This document shows, piece after piece, positions 48,795 through 60,487 of a stretch of 64,000 nucleotides of DNA. The notes under the pieces are model-generated. The model was not told the DNA's origin. It made no database searches and worked only from the letters and a program-made list of their open reading frames with translations. Both the position numbers and the translations under genes were made by a program. This stretch comes from an uncultured Ureaplasma sp. (GTDB lineage Bacteria; Bacillota_I; Bacilli_A; Mycoplasmatales; Mycoplasmoidaceae): NCBI GenBank assembly GCA_947039515.1, contig CAMQYY010000001.1, forward strand, positions 190,902 to 254,901, given 5' to 3'. How positions within the stretch are numbered: position 1 is the stretch's first letter; each line of letters starts with the position of its first letter.

Positions 48795-48895
48795 TTATAA
48801 AAATTTAAAAATTATTCAGGCGTTTTATAATTTACTAAAAATAGAGTTACTTTATTTTTAGTATTTAACAAAATTAAAAATAGTAAAATTTATAT

Positions 48896-49591
48896 ATGAA
48901 AAAATATGAAATTTTAAAAAAAAGAATGAATGACATAATAATAAAAAATAATATTGATAATCGTTCAACAAAAAATTATGAAAATAAACTAAGAGAATTA
49001 TTATTAAACTATAATGATGATATGTTACAAAAAAATTTAGATTTGATGCATGATAAAAAAAATATAGAAAACTTTATCAATTATATGAGGATTCTTGAAA
49101 AATTATATCAAAATACTATTGCAAGTATTTTGATAATAGAGAAAAGAATTTTTAATTCTTATAGATATGTTACAAATTCAACTGAGAATTTATCCTTTTG
49201 TGAAATTAATGAAAAAATTTATATTTTAAAAAATGCTAATTATGATCAATATAAATTGATAAGAAAACTTTTATGAAAAAAAAATAAAGATTATGAGTTA
49301 TTTTATATTGCATTAGAATTATGTAGACAAGTCAGAAACGAAATTATTCACAAAGATTGAATTGGTTTAATAAAAATAGAAATAAAAACAAATGTATTTT
49401 TAAATAATGAACTTATGAATAATGAATTTAGAAAAAAAATAGATTTATATAATATTTATATTGATCAAAAAGGAAGAATAAATTTAATTGATTGCTTTAT
49501 TTTAATAGATTCTTTGATGGAAGCATCAAACTTATCAAATAATTTTAATAATATTAAAGAGAAACTAAAAAAATATATTGTGATACAATAA
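48896..49591 (+). CDS. HEPN-motif protein
   Basis: 231 residues, helical, lysine/asparagine rich. The HEPN ribonuclease motif R-x4-H is present as R147-N-E-I-I-H152 inside L-E-L-C-R-Q-V-R-N-E-I-I-H. HEPN proteins are often RNases in toxin-antitoxin, abortive-infection and CRISPR systems. No MNT nucleotidyltransferase partner lies nearby. The 5' region matches that of the GyrI-like gene base for base (TAAAAT then TTATATATG), indicating a leaderless transcript. A strong terminator follows, so it is a single-gene unit. Confidence 0.6.
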
Positions 49592-49601
49592 TATTGTTAG
49601 A

Positions 49602-49627
49602 GAGGACATTGAAAAGTGTCCTTTTTT
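49602..49627 (+). terminator. Terminator after the HEPN gene
   Basis: Stem AGGACA/TGTCCT with loop TTGAAAAG and T6 run. Confidence 0.88.
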
Positions 49628-49681
49628 CCTGTCTTCTAAGTAAATAATTACTTTTTATTATGTATTTATTTAGTAAAATTA

Positions 49682-51904
49682 TTAAACAAACAATGAGTCA
49701 AATAAATCTCTAAAACTTAAGTTGGTTTTTCAATTATTATCAATATATGCATGAGTATAATTAGTATCTGTATCACCATCATACTGATAAACAATTAGAG
49801 AAAAATTTTTATCAGTAAATTTCTCCATATAAATTTTATATGCTGTTAATAACTCTTCCGTTTTTAATTCATTATAATCTTCATTTTTTGATTTTACTTC
49901 AACCATTATTATTTTTTCTTTATATTTTATTACAAAGTCCATATAAGATTTACTTATTTTGCCTTGAATATTAGAATAGTATTCAAAGTAAACTTGAGAT
50001 CCTAAAGTTGGCATTTTTGCAAAAAATAATATTTCTTTTATTTGTTTTTGAGAAACCATATTTTTGAAGTTTTCATAAAATTTTTTCTCTGGATTCGAAT
50101 CAAGAAATTGAATATTCTCATCATCTGATATTTGAATGTAACCATAATTTTTAAAATCACTTGTATTTACATATTTTGTGTTTTTATTATCTTTTCAAAC
50201 ACTATAATATTCTTGAGTTTTTGCACTATTATTTATATAATAAGGATCTGGATCATGAATTCATTTAGAATTTTTATTTTTAATATCATTAAACTTAGAA
50301 TTGAAACTTAAAAAAACATATCATATTATTTCAATATTAATTTTTAATGAATTTGATATATTTTTTAAAATATCTTCGAATAATGATAACTTAAATTTAT
50401 TTTCAAAATCATTTTTTTTGTTAATATTATATATTTTTAAATATATATAATTAGGTATTTTATTTTTTAGAATATGTGAATCATAATTAGTCTTATTGTA
50501 TATAATATCTTCTATTGGATTAAAATCTTTTAATTTATTTATAAATTCTGGTGATTTGATAAAACTTAAAATATCTTCTATATATTGTTTATCATCACCA
50601 ATTATTTTTTTATTTTTTTGATCTATTCTACCAGATATAAATTTTTCTTCTATGAATTTATCCTTAAGTTTATAGAAAGCTTGATCTCTATTTTGTTTTT
50701 GATAGTTTGATCAAATATAATATTTATCAGTAGTATCATTTCTCTCTAAATTTAAGTATGGATTTCTCATTATTCGGCCAATTGTTTGCATATTTAATGA
50801 TTCTGATGAAACATTACGCAATTGTAACAACATATTTGCTCTAGGGATGTCTCAACCAGTTGCTGGACCTACTTTAAAAATGATAACATCTATTTTAGAA
50901 TCAATTTGCGATGCGTATTCTAATGTATTAGGTAATTTGGCACCTATTACTTCTGCAGAATTATTTAAATATTTAAGATAATATAATCCTTTATTTTGTA
51001 ATTTTTTTTCTAAAATATTTAGAGTTTCATTAAATAGTTTATTTTTTATTGGATCATTTTTATAATCAGTTTCATTCATCACTTGAATAAGTAATGCAGG
51101 ATTTATTAATATAGATTTTAATGATTGGTATTCTTTTTTTGATTCAATAAAAGTCTCTATAGCATCATCAATAATTTCATCATTAGAAACTTCATAATTT
51201 AAATTTAATTTTTGAAAATTTGTTTTTTCATGATTAGTTTTTAATAAAAATAATCCATCTTCTTCCATGTCAGAAGAATTCATAACTATTAAATTTATTC
51301 TATTTTTTGGAGTTGCAGTCATATTAATAGTAAATTCAGATGCATTGTTTACTTTTTCATCAAAATCTTTTTGTTCTTTTTTACCTATTTTTTTCTCTTT
51401 TTTGCTGCCAATATGAGCTTCATCTCTAATAAAAAAAATTTGATAATTTAATGCTTTTGCTTGTTCTAAAAATCTATCTAAAGTATTATTTTGATAAAAT
51501 AATGTATTTTTTCCGAATGAAGATATACCGAAAACAAAGACTTTATTATCTTCAAGTACAAAATCCTTTATATCTTCAAGGTTTCTTTTTATACTATCTC
51601 CAGATGTAGGTGATTTTATATATTCTATTTTATAATTATTAAATTCATGATATTTTTTATAATCTGTAAGTTTTTTAGCAAATTGTTTAGGTAATTTAGC
51701 ACTAGAAATTGTTGCAACAATAAAAATTGTTTTTTTGTTATTTCCCAGTTCTTTTGTAAAAACTTTAGATATAAATTCTGAAGCCATAAATGTTTTTCCA
51801 GCTCCTGTTGGCGCTTTGAATGAAACAAAATCAGATTTTTCTCTATTATCAAATGCATCTATTAATTTTTTTACAATTTTTCTTTGTGATGTTGTTAATT
51901 GCAT
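49682..51904 (-). CDS. res: Type III restriction enzyme Res subunit
   Basis: 740 residues. SF2 helicase motifs: Walker A A-P-T-G-A-G-K-T (31-38), D-E-A-H (161-164), N-M-T-A-T-P, and motif VI Q-T-I-G-R-I-M-R-N-P. Near the C-terminus a PD-(D/E)xK nuclease is visible as Y-M-D-F-V-I-K ... M-V-E-V-K-S-K. With Mod it forms the ATP-dependent type III complex that cuts ~25 bp from unmethylated sites. It starts 36 bases after the mod stop. Several UGA tryptophans, no disrupting stop: intact. Confidence 0.9.
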
Positions 51905-51940
51905 ATGTCTATTATCTTTCTTTAAGATTTTATAAAATTA

Positions 51941-53596
51941 TTAAAATTTATCATCATCATTTTCTAATGGATTTAATGCAGCAAGATCATAATATAAATT
52001 TATTTTTGTTTTATTATAATCACTATCCAAAAGTTTTAAACCATTTTTTGCATCATCATATATTTTTTCATCAACGTTTTCATCCACTGATATTTTTATG
52101 CTATCATGGATATTTATTACTCTTAATTTCTCGTTTTTATAAGGTTTATTTGTTTCTAATCAAATGAAATCATCTTCTCCGTTTGTACCTTTTCCTTTAA
52201 TTATTCTATGCAATCTCTCATAAGTTGTATTATCTGCTATATTATTTTCATTATTTGTGCATAATATAAAATTACGATTAGCACCATCTTCTCTATTAAG
52301 TTCCATAACTGCTTGTCCAGTTGTACCTGAACCAGCAAAAAAATCTAAAATAATTACATTTTGTTTTTCAAATTTCAATGATTTTAACAAATGCTTTATT
52401 GATGAAACTGATTTTGGGTATCTAAAATATAGAATATTATCTTTTTTTATTGGTATTATTTCATTAAGTATTCTTGCTCCATGATGAGAATAACTATATT
52501 CAGAGCTTTCTAATCATGTGCTTAAAAGGGGAAACTCATCCTGAGTCGAATAAATATTTTTTTTATCAATATCAAAAAATATTTCTTGATTAATTTCCTT
52601 TTTAGTTCTACTAAATTCTCTTTGTCAAACTCTTCTTTCATCATGTGAATTCATTGGTCAAATTAGTAAGAAATTTTTTGAATATTTTTGATTAATTTCA
52701 ATTATTTTTTTTTCATCAAATTGTTTTGATTCTTTATTATAAATTGATTTGTAATCTATATCTGAAATCATTTCTAATTTATTTAAATTATTAACTAAAA
52801 TAGGGAAAAAACGAAGAGGTCTTTCTATTGCTTGTGAATTATCACCGCCTCTGATAAAAGGAACTGCTTTTCTTTTTAAATTTTTTTCATATAAAGCCTC
52901 TCTACTATCTGATTTTCTATAAGTAATAATGTATTCATGTCTTCTTGAAACACCTCTAATTTTTCTTCCATTTGGTTGAGATCTAATTGGCATATTTGCA
53001 ATAAAATTTTCTTCTCCAAATATATCATCCATAAGAACCTTTAAATATGCCTGCTCAGCGTCATCAATAGCTACAAAAATAACTCCATCATTTGCAAGCA
53101 AATCTTTTGCAATAGTTAATCTGTCCATCATCATATTTAAATAGCCCCCTCTCCCGAACTTATTTTTATACATAAGTATTTTAGAAGAGTTTTCTTTTCA
53201 AGAACTATTTCCATCTTTAGCCATAGATTCTGTATTATAGGGGGGGTCGATATATATAATATCTATTTTTTCTTTATGAGTGATTTGCAAACATTTTAAT
53301 GCATTATAATTGTCTCCGATAATTAGCTTGTTTTCATCTTTGTCAATTTTGTCATCTATATTTATTCTTTTGTCTTTATCTTCTCTTAAAGTTATTAATT
53401 TTCCTTGAGCAATTTCTGGTGAATAATCAAATGCAAACCCTGTTTTTCTTTTCCCATATATGAAATGTGCATATGCTTGAACTTCTTCTTCTGGAGCATT
53501 TTTTAAAATTTCTACTGCGATTATTTTTTGATCTTCATTAAAGTATTTATTTTTAGAATTTTTAATTTCGTTTATAAGTTGTTCTTTTTTTGTCAT
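51941..53596 (-). CDS. mod: Type III DNA methyltransferase Mod subunit (N6-adenine, beta class)
   Basis: 551 residues. Catalytic motif IV D-P-P-Y-N-T (117-122) precedes the SAM-binding motif I F-F-A-G-S-G-T-T-G near residue 405, the beta-class order. Central residues 150-380 form the target-recognition region. The two prolines of DPPY are encoded by CCC CCC after GAC, producing a C7 run, out of character for this genome. The frame is intact as assembled. Mod alone methylates; with Res it restricts. Confidence 0.9.
53240..53246. repeat. Homopolymer G7 (C7 on the coding strand) in mod motif IV
   Basis: The longest G/C homopolymer noticed in the window; it lies in codons 117-119 of mod. Confidence 0.9.
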
Positions 53597-53823
53597 TGTT
53601 AACCTTTTAAAAATAACTAAATATATAAAAATTATACTAATTATTTATATATTAAAGATTAAAAATAATAATCTATTAGTCTATAAAAATATTACACTAC
53701 TAGATATGGTAAATTAAATAAAATATATTTTACTTGCTATTACTTTTTTCTTCACTTATTTTATAAAAATATTTATTTATTATCAATAATACTGTATTTA
53801 TAATTTGATATTTTATACTTATT
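53597..53823. other. AT-rich spacer between mod and the DUF262 gene
   Basis: 227 bases containing the mod promoter region; nothing else seen. Confidence 0.4.
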
Positions 53824-55696
53824 TTAATCACTATATTTTTCAATTACTTGTTCAATAATATTTTCACATTCAATAAATGTTTCATCATTAATTTTAATTC
53901 TTGCATTACCAGTGCTTAGATGCCCTATATTACTAACATCTATAATTATTTTATTCTCATCAATAATTTCTTCTCAATTTTTAAAATAAAAATAAATATA
54001 GTCTTTATTAAAAAGAAAAGATCCAATTGTATCTTCATTTTCAACAATTCTAATGTAATGTTTTTTAACAATAATTATATAGCTTATCTGCTCTTTGCTT
54101 TATTTCATCTTCTCCTCAATTATCACTATTAACCACAAATTTATTTAGTTTTAGTTGAGACTCTCTAAAACCACCGTTCATATCTTTCTTTTTTTGAAAT
54201 GAATTATTAGATAATTCAGAGTTATAAAGAGTTAAAGTGATATTACCAATAGTTTGAACATATTTATCGAATATATCTTTTCAGTTTTCGCCTAACATTT
54301 CTTTTCATATTTTAGGTATGTTTTCACCTTGCGGCATTATATGCTCCACTGTATAATTATCTAAAATAAGAGGTGTTTTATTCTCGAAATTTTCAATCAT
54401 TTCTAAAATACTATTCTTAATTTTCATATTATAAAAATTTTGTTCTTTAAAGTGTATTTCAAATTCTTTATTAGTCGGAAATTTTTGAGTATTTTCAAAA
54501 TTTAATAAAGTTGCGCAAATTACTTCTTTTATATTTTCATTATCTAATTTAAGAATTAAATTTACAAAAACTTTATTTAGAGGTCCGGTAACAAGGCCTA
54601 TAAATGCTCTTCTAACAATATAAGAAGTAAAAACATTAATTAAGTAATCTAAATCGTCTAAAGATAATGCTTTCTCATCATATTTATTAAGTAATTCAAT
54701 AATTAAAGGTGTGACAACAGTTATTTTTAGTGATTTAAGATTTTTTATAGATTTACTAATTTTATTACTCTCAAAAGTGTTAGTTATTATTTTTTCAAAG
54801 ATAATAAAATATTTGTAAATATTTTGTACAATTTCATAAGTAGATTCAGAAGAATTATTTTTGAAAATTTTAAATTCATTGTATATATTATTTTCATACG
54901 GAATTGTTTTTGTTTTTATTGTTAAATAATGCTTAAAAAAAACATCTAATTGATTAGATTGTATTAATTTTTTTTCCATCTCTTTTCAATATTTTTTATA
55001 AATATTTATTTGTTCATTTGGTAAAAAATCCATTAATATATAATTTTTAATTAAATCACCTTGAGATAATGATAACCCCGTTGAATTTATTGATTCAAAT
55101 ATAAGTTGTTGATTATCAATTTCAGGATCTAAAGTAATTAGGGCAACTCTCAATTTATCCATAGTATCAATAAATTCTTGAAGTGAATAATTTTCTAAAG
55201 CAATTTGTTTTCTAAAAAAATCAAAATTTCTAAAAATGCTAGACTTTTCATCATCACTATTTGTTTTTTCATTATTAATTATTTTTTTTAATACAACCAT
55301 GTCTTCTTCAATTAATAATAATTTATATTTCTCTTCATTTTCTTTATGTCTGTTAATCAAATATGATTCTTTTATTTCATCTAAATTAATTAGATTTGAT
55401 TCTTTAAAATGATCTATTAATGCAAGAATAAATAATGTGCATGTTGTAAATCTTTGTTGTCCATCTATAATTGAATGAGCAGATAAAGTACCTGAATTTT
55501 TCTTATGAGTAATTTCTACTATTGATCCTATAAAATGTTCTTGATTCTTTACATTACCATCTATTAATTTTTTAATATCGATAAAAAATTGTTTACAATT
55601 CTCAATTTTTCAAGAATAAATTCTTTGAAAAATAGGCACTACATAATGTTTTTTTCCATTTAATAGATCAGCTATTGTTGTTTCACTTACTTTCAT
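53824..55696 (-). pseudogene. DUF262-DUF1524 (GmrSD-like) protein with frameshift before a C-terminal domain
   Basis: The main frame (54065-55696) encodes 543 residues. The DUF262 domain has P-I-F-Q-R-x-Y-S-W (21-29) and D-G-Q-Q-R-F-T-T (78-85); the DUF1524 HNH-like domain has V-E-H-I-M-P-Q (His452). These proteins act as nucleases against modified phage DNA (GmrSD, type IV restriction). After Y-N-Y-C the frame stops at 54065, but shifting one base continues with 79 residues including I-I-I-D-V-S-N-I-G-H-L-S-T-G and ending at 53824, resembling the DUF5655 domain often fused to DUF262 proteins. No start codon serves that piece. An indel near 54061-54070 would explain it. Confidence 0.75.
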
Positions 55697-55833
55697 ATTT
55701 ACTTATTTCCTTTTACATTTAATTTAGGAATGAATTTAATTTCACTAAATACAATTTAACATTAAATAATAAATAATTAAAATTCCTTCTGTTATACTGA
55801 ATAATAATTGAAAGATAATAATAAAAAATAAAT

Positions 55834-57915
55834 ATGGATATATCAAAGAGAACTATAGAAGAAATACAAAGAAATGCTAGTAATTTACTTATTCCTTTTT
55901 ATCAAAGAGAATATACTTGAAATAAGCATGATGTAAATAAATTATTAAATGATATTTTTGAGAGCAAAACTAAAAATTATTATATGGGATCATTAGTTTT
56001 TAAAGCTAAATTAAATTCAAAAATAGTTATTGATGGTCAACAAAGAATGACAACTTTATGGTTAATTGTTAAAGTTTTAACAGAGTTTGAAAATAAAATA
56101 TCAAAAGAAAATCTTTTTGAAATAAAAAAGAATGTTGAGTTCTTTAAATATCAATCTTCTAATTTAAAAAATTCTAAAATTGTAGAAAAAATAATGAAAA
56201 ATGAACTTCATAATCTTACAGAAGAAGAACAAGAAAGTAACTATTGAATTAATTATTGTGAAATTAGAAAATTTTTAAAAATATATGAAGGACGATTAGA
56301 CAATTTTTATCTTCAATTTAAAAAAGTAATTGTTTCAGAAGTAATTGTAGAAGAAGATGTTGATGAGCATATTTTATTTGCTCAAATTAATTCAACAGGA
56401 AAAAAATTATCTGCCTTTGATCTTGTTAAGAATTATCTTTTTTCTGGTTTCCATAATATAGTTGAATTAGATAAATTAGAAAACTATATTGATAATAAAT
56501 TACTTCTTTGAGATGATATATCTAGTTGTTTAAAAAGTGACAATCAAAAAAATGATTGAATTAGACATTTTATTTCATTTAAAACTGGTATTTTAGTAAA
56601 TAGTGATGTTGAAAAAATTTATAACTTTTTTGTTAATTTTTTTGATGCTGATTTTGAATGAGCATTTTATTCTAATTTAAATTCAGATTTAGCTTTTAAT
56701 GAATTATATAAATATGGATTAATATATAAATTTCTTATTAATAAAGATTGATCAAAGAAAAAATATAAAGATTCTATGAATATTTTAATGGAATCAGAAA
56801 AAACTTTCTTAACTATATTAATTGATATATTTGATAAAAATTGTGAAATAGTTGGTAACAAAATCCAATTTACTGAAGAACAGGAAAATGAAATTAATAA
56901 TTGTCTTTTAATTCTAGAAAACTATAAAATTAGAAGAGAATTTTTTGGATTTTTAGATAAAAATATAACTAGATATATTCCATCACTTGTAAAATTAGTA
57001 GAAAAACTATCTAATGATATGTCTTACTCTCAAAAACTTTATTATTTAATATTTTATTTTGCAAATAAAAATAATGATAAAGATGTAACATATAGAGCTC
57101 CAACTAATGAAGAATTCAAAAGTGGTTTTATAACTCATAACTTGTATTTAACAGCAAAATTTTGTAAATCTATTTTAATTAGAATTGGAACATTCCAAAA
57201 TAAAGTTACATTTAACTTTGATGATTTTACTATTGAACATATTTTACCTCAAACATTAGATCAATGAAGAGAAGCTGGATATAATGAACCAAATGAACTT
57301 GTTATAGAAAAAAAAGGAACTATTGGTAATTTAACACTAACTCATAAATCTTTCAATTCTTCATATTCAAATAAACCATTTGAAGAAAAGAAAAAATTAA
57401 TGTTTGAAAAAGAAGAATGAAAATTCAATAATTACTTTAAAGAAAAGAATGAATGAAATTTAGAAGAAATTGAAAAAAGATCTAAGTATTTATATTCAAT
57501 AACTCAAAATATATGAAATTTCTCGAAATATGAAAATGTTAGTGAAGAATTCTATAATAAGATAGATACTAAAACAAAAAACTTAATTTTAGATTCAAAT
57601 TTAATAACTGAAAATAATGATAAGATAATGAAAAATAAATCTCATTTTTTAAAAATAGAAAAAATAGGATATGAAGAAATAAAAAATATTTTATATGATT
57701 ATGCAGTTGAAGGAAATACTCTAAAAAATATCGAAATGAAGCATTTTGGTATGAATTTTGATGGATGAACAATTCATTCTATTCTAGATTATTTAAATAT
57801 TCAAAAGAAAGATTTTTCAAAAAAATATACAAAGGATACTATTAATGAATGATTCATTAAAAATGATAAAGAAATTAATTATTTAAGTAAATATCTTGAA
57901 GAATTAAGAAAATAA
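55834..57915 (+). CDS. Second DUF262-DUF1524 (GmrSD-like) protein
   Basis: 693 residues, intact with many UGA tryptophans. DUF262: P-F-Y-Q-R-E-Y-T-W (21-29), D-G-Q-Q-R-M-T-T (67-74) and I-N-S-T-G-K-K-L-S-A-F-D-L-V-K-N. DUF1524: I-E-H-I-L-P-Q (His469) followed by G-N-L-T-L-T. A further ~140 C-terminal residues have no recognised domain, with a possible helix-turn-helix-like end. It is divergent from the other DUF262 gene across 137 bases. Sequence identity between the two is low outside the motifs, so they are not a recent duplication. Confidence 0.82.
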
Positions 57916-57932
57916 AATTGATTAAATTTAAT

Positions 57933-59261
57933 TTATTTTCTTAATTCTTTTTCTACTTCTTCGCTGTTCAATCAATATTGTTGTTTTGTTATTATTTGAC
58001 CAAATGGAGTTTTCATAGTGTCTTCTCTATTTCTACCATGTGGTCTAATATGTAAACTCTTATTCTCTTTTTTTGAAATTAAATTATTATAATTTTTATT
58101 ATTTTTTTCATATATATGAATTCCGTTTAAAAATTTATTTTTAGTATCATTATATACAAACTCAGCATTTTCTAAAATTTCTTTTGAAAAATTAAAAGTT
58201 TCTAGACCTGCCAAAATTATTCTGTTATCTATTTTTTCTCATACAATAAAGAGAAATCTAAATGCACTTAAGAAGAAGTATAAATCTGTTTCTTCAAATT
58301 CTATATTTTTTATAAAATCTTCAGAATTAACATTTTCTAACCCTATTTGTTCTTTAATTTTATGATTATTTTTAAATTCAATATTTTTAATACGAAAAAA
58401 ATTTTTTTTAATATTTGGAATTTCTGAATAATCATCAATATTTAAAATTTTTTTTATTAAATTATGTTTAATATTTTTAGAATTAGGAATTCTTATATCT
58501 AGCTTTTTATATATTTCTTCAATAGAGGAATTAATAAATGGTTTTATTTTTTCTTTTATAAAAGATATTGTGTCAATTTTTTCTTTTTCAATAATTTGCT
58601 CAGAATAAAAAACTTCAGATAAATAAGGTATTTTTCAGGAAAAAGCTCTTCGTTTAGCTAAAATTGGAGAATTAGGTTGAACTACTTCTCTTTTTCCATC
58701 TCCTTTAGTACATGCACCTAATTTTTTGGTTAAACTTTCACTTAAATTATGAGCTTCACCAGATAATATATTTTGACAAATAAGCTCATAATCATCAATA
58801 ATTTCTTGTATATTACTATCATTTTCTAAATCTTTATATTTGAAATCAATTATTTTTCAATCTCGCTTTGGTTTATCATTATCATAAGAATAGAAAATAT
58901 AAAGTGTCTTTTGTATTTTTTCAAAAAGATGTGATTTATAAAAATTTATTTCTTCTATTATTTTTTGATAGTTAATCATAGATAATGAAACTCTCTCTTT
59001 TATTCTATATTCTCGACCTTCATTATCTTTTCTTTTTTTTATAACAGCTGTTACTTTTAGTTCAATACCCAGGTTCTCAAAATCAGGAGCTGATTTATTA
59101 TTTATTTCAATTCCAAAAACTTCTTTTTGAATCAAGTTTCCAATTAATCCTTTATCTTTGGTTTCATTATTATTGAAATCATAAGAAAAAATTTCGAAAA
59201 ATTTTTTACCTTTTATTTTTTCACATTTTGCAAGAATTTCTTCTATTGAATTAAATTGCAT
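57933..59261 (-). CDS. Sau3AI/MutH-like type II restriction endonuclease
   Basis: 442 residues, close to Sau3AI (~490). The N-terminal MutH-like domain has I-K-G-K-K-F-F-E-I, K-G-L-I-G-N-L-I-Q and the catalytic D-E-K set D60 in S-A-P-D-F, E67 and K69 in G-I-E-L-K-V-T. The C-terminal half would be the inactive MutH-like copy known in Sau3AI. The neighbouring divergent C5 methyltransferase fits a GATC-specific m5C system; the recognition site is inferred from family, not shown. Confidence 0.82.
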
Positions 59262-59335
59262 TTTATTTATTCTTTCTTGTAGTAATCTCTTAATACTTTA
59301 TATAATATAATAACTTAAACAAGAAGAGGTTTTAC
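59262..59335. promoter_or_regulatory. Divergent promoter region of the Sau3AI-like R-M pair
   Basis: 74 bases. TATAAT at 59301-59306 faces the methyltransferase; the same A/T core offers TATTAT/TATATT boxes toward the endonuclease, so the two promoters overlap and may compete. AGAAGAGG serves the methyltransferase GTG. Confidence 0.55.
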
Positions 59336-60478
59336 GTGACAAAAGCAATAAAGGTCGTTGAATTATTTGCTGGTGTTGGTGGTTTTAGATTAGCCGCTGA
59401 AAGAAGTGGTAAAGACTTTGATTTTATTTGATCTAATCAATGAGAACCTGGAAAAAAAATACAACATGCTTTTAATTGTTATGAAAAAAACTTTGGAACA
59501 TCTGATAAACATATTAATGAAGATATTTCAATTGCAAAAGAAAAAATACCAGCTAAATTTGATCTTTTAGTTGGGGGTTTTCCTTGCCAAGATTATTCTG
59601 TAGCTACTACAAAAGCTAGAGGAATTGAAGGAAAAAAAGGTGTTTTATGATGAGATATAAATTGAATTTTAAAGAATAAGAAACCTAAATTTGTTTTATT
59701 AGAAAATGTTGATCGTCTTTTAAAATCACCAGTAAATCAAAGAGGAAGAGATTTTGCAATCATACTAAAATGTTTTAATGATAATGGTTATAATGTGGAG
59801 TGAATGGTTAATAATGCTTCTGACTTTGGATTCCCTCAAAGAAGAAGTCGTATTTTAATTTTCGGTTATAAAAAGAGCATTAAAAAAAAAAATATATTTT
59901 TTAATACATTTGATTTTGAACTTATAAACCAAAAAATAGAACATGATATTAGTAAATTTAATGATTTACAAGAACTATCAGATAATTATAACGATGGTAA
60001 ATTTTTAGAATATGGTGAAATGAATAATGGGTCTATTTTTAGTTCTAAATATTCAAATAAATACGATGGTAAAAAGTCAACATTAGGAGATATATTAACT
60101 TCTGAAAAAGAAAATGATGTTTTGATTTTAACTGAAGACCAATTAGCAAAAATGAAATATTATAAGGAATATAAAAAAATAGAAAGAAAAAAAACAGATG
60201 GCACTCATTATTATTACACAGAAGGTAATATGAGTTTGTTTGATTCTTTGCAAAAGCCTGCAAGAACACTATTAACAAGTGAAGGTAGCCTTAATAGATC
60301 TACACATATTATTGAATACAAAAAAAATAAGAATAGATTTTTATCACCTATTGAATGTGAGAGACTAAATGGATTCCCTGATAATTGAACTGAAGGAATC
60401 CCTTTTAGATCAAGATATTTTGTTATGGGAAATGCTTTAATTGTAGGTTTGATAGCAGAAATAATGAAAAATATATAG
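59336..60478 (+). CDS. DNA cytosine-C5 methyltransferase (M.Sau3AI-like)
   Basis: 380 residues. Motif I V-V-E-L-F-A-G-V-G-G-F-R (7-18), catalytic G-G-F-P-C-Q-D-Y-S (Cys84), L-L-E-N-V-D-R, Q-R-R-S-R, C-terminal L-S-P-I-E-C-E-R-L-N-G-F-P and G-N-A-L. It resembles the methylase of Sau3AI-type systems. Start is GTG with AGAAGAGG upstream. An A11 run at 59882-59892 lies in the coding region. It is followed after 9 bases by a KAP NTPase gene in the same operon. Confidence 0.93.
59882..59892 (+). repeat. A11 homopolymer in the M.Sau3AI-like gene
   Basis: Eleven A in a row within codons for I-K-K-K-N; a possible slippage site. Confidence 0.9.
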
Positions 60479-60487
60479 GAACTAATA

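Larger units (their letters stand above)
47800..48895. other. 1.1-kb region without intact gene, largely decayed sequence
   Basis: It contains a hairpin at 48003-48028 (CTTGTTGTAT ... ATACAACAAG), a possible small frame at 48070-48213, and an eroded minus-strand gene between about 48300 and 48794. No tRNA or transposase is recognised. Confidence 0.6.

Noticed and set aside
51625-52167. Frames of 66-115 codons on both strands near the mod-res junction
   Set aside because: Shadows of res and mod; rich in Leu/Phe/Lys runs with no motif or ribosome binding site.
53920-54132. Plus-strand 70-codon hydrophobic frame
   Set aside because: Opposite the C-terminal DUF262 coding stretch; it is A/T-driven and lacks a ribosome binding site.
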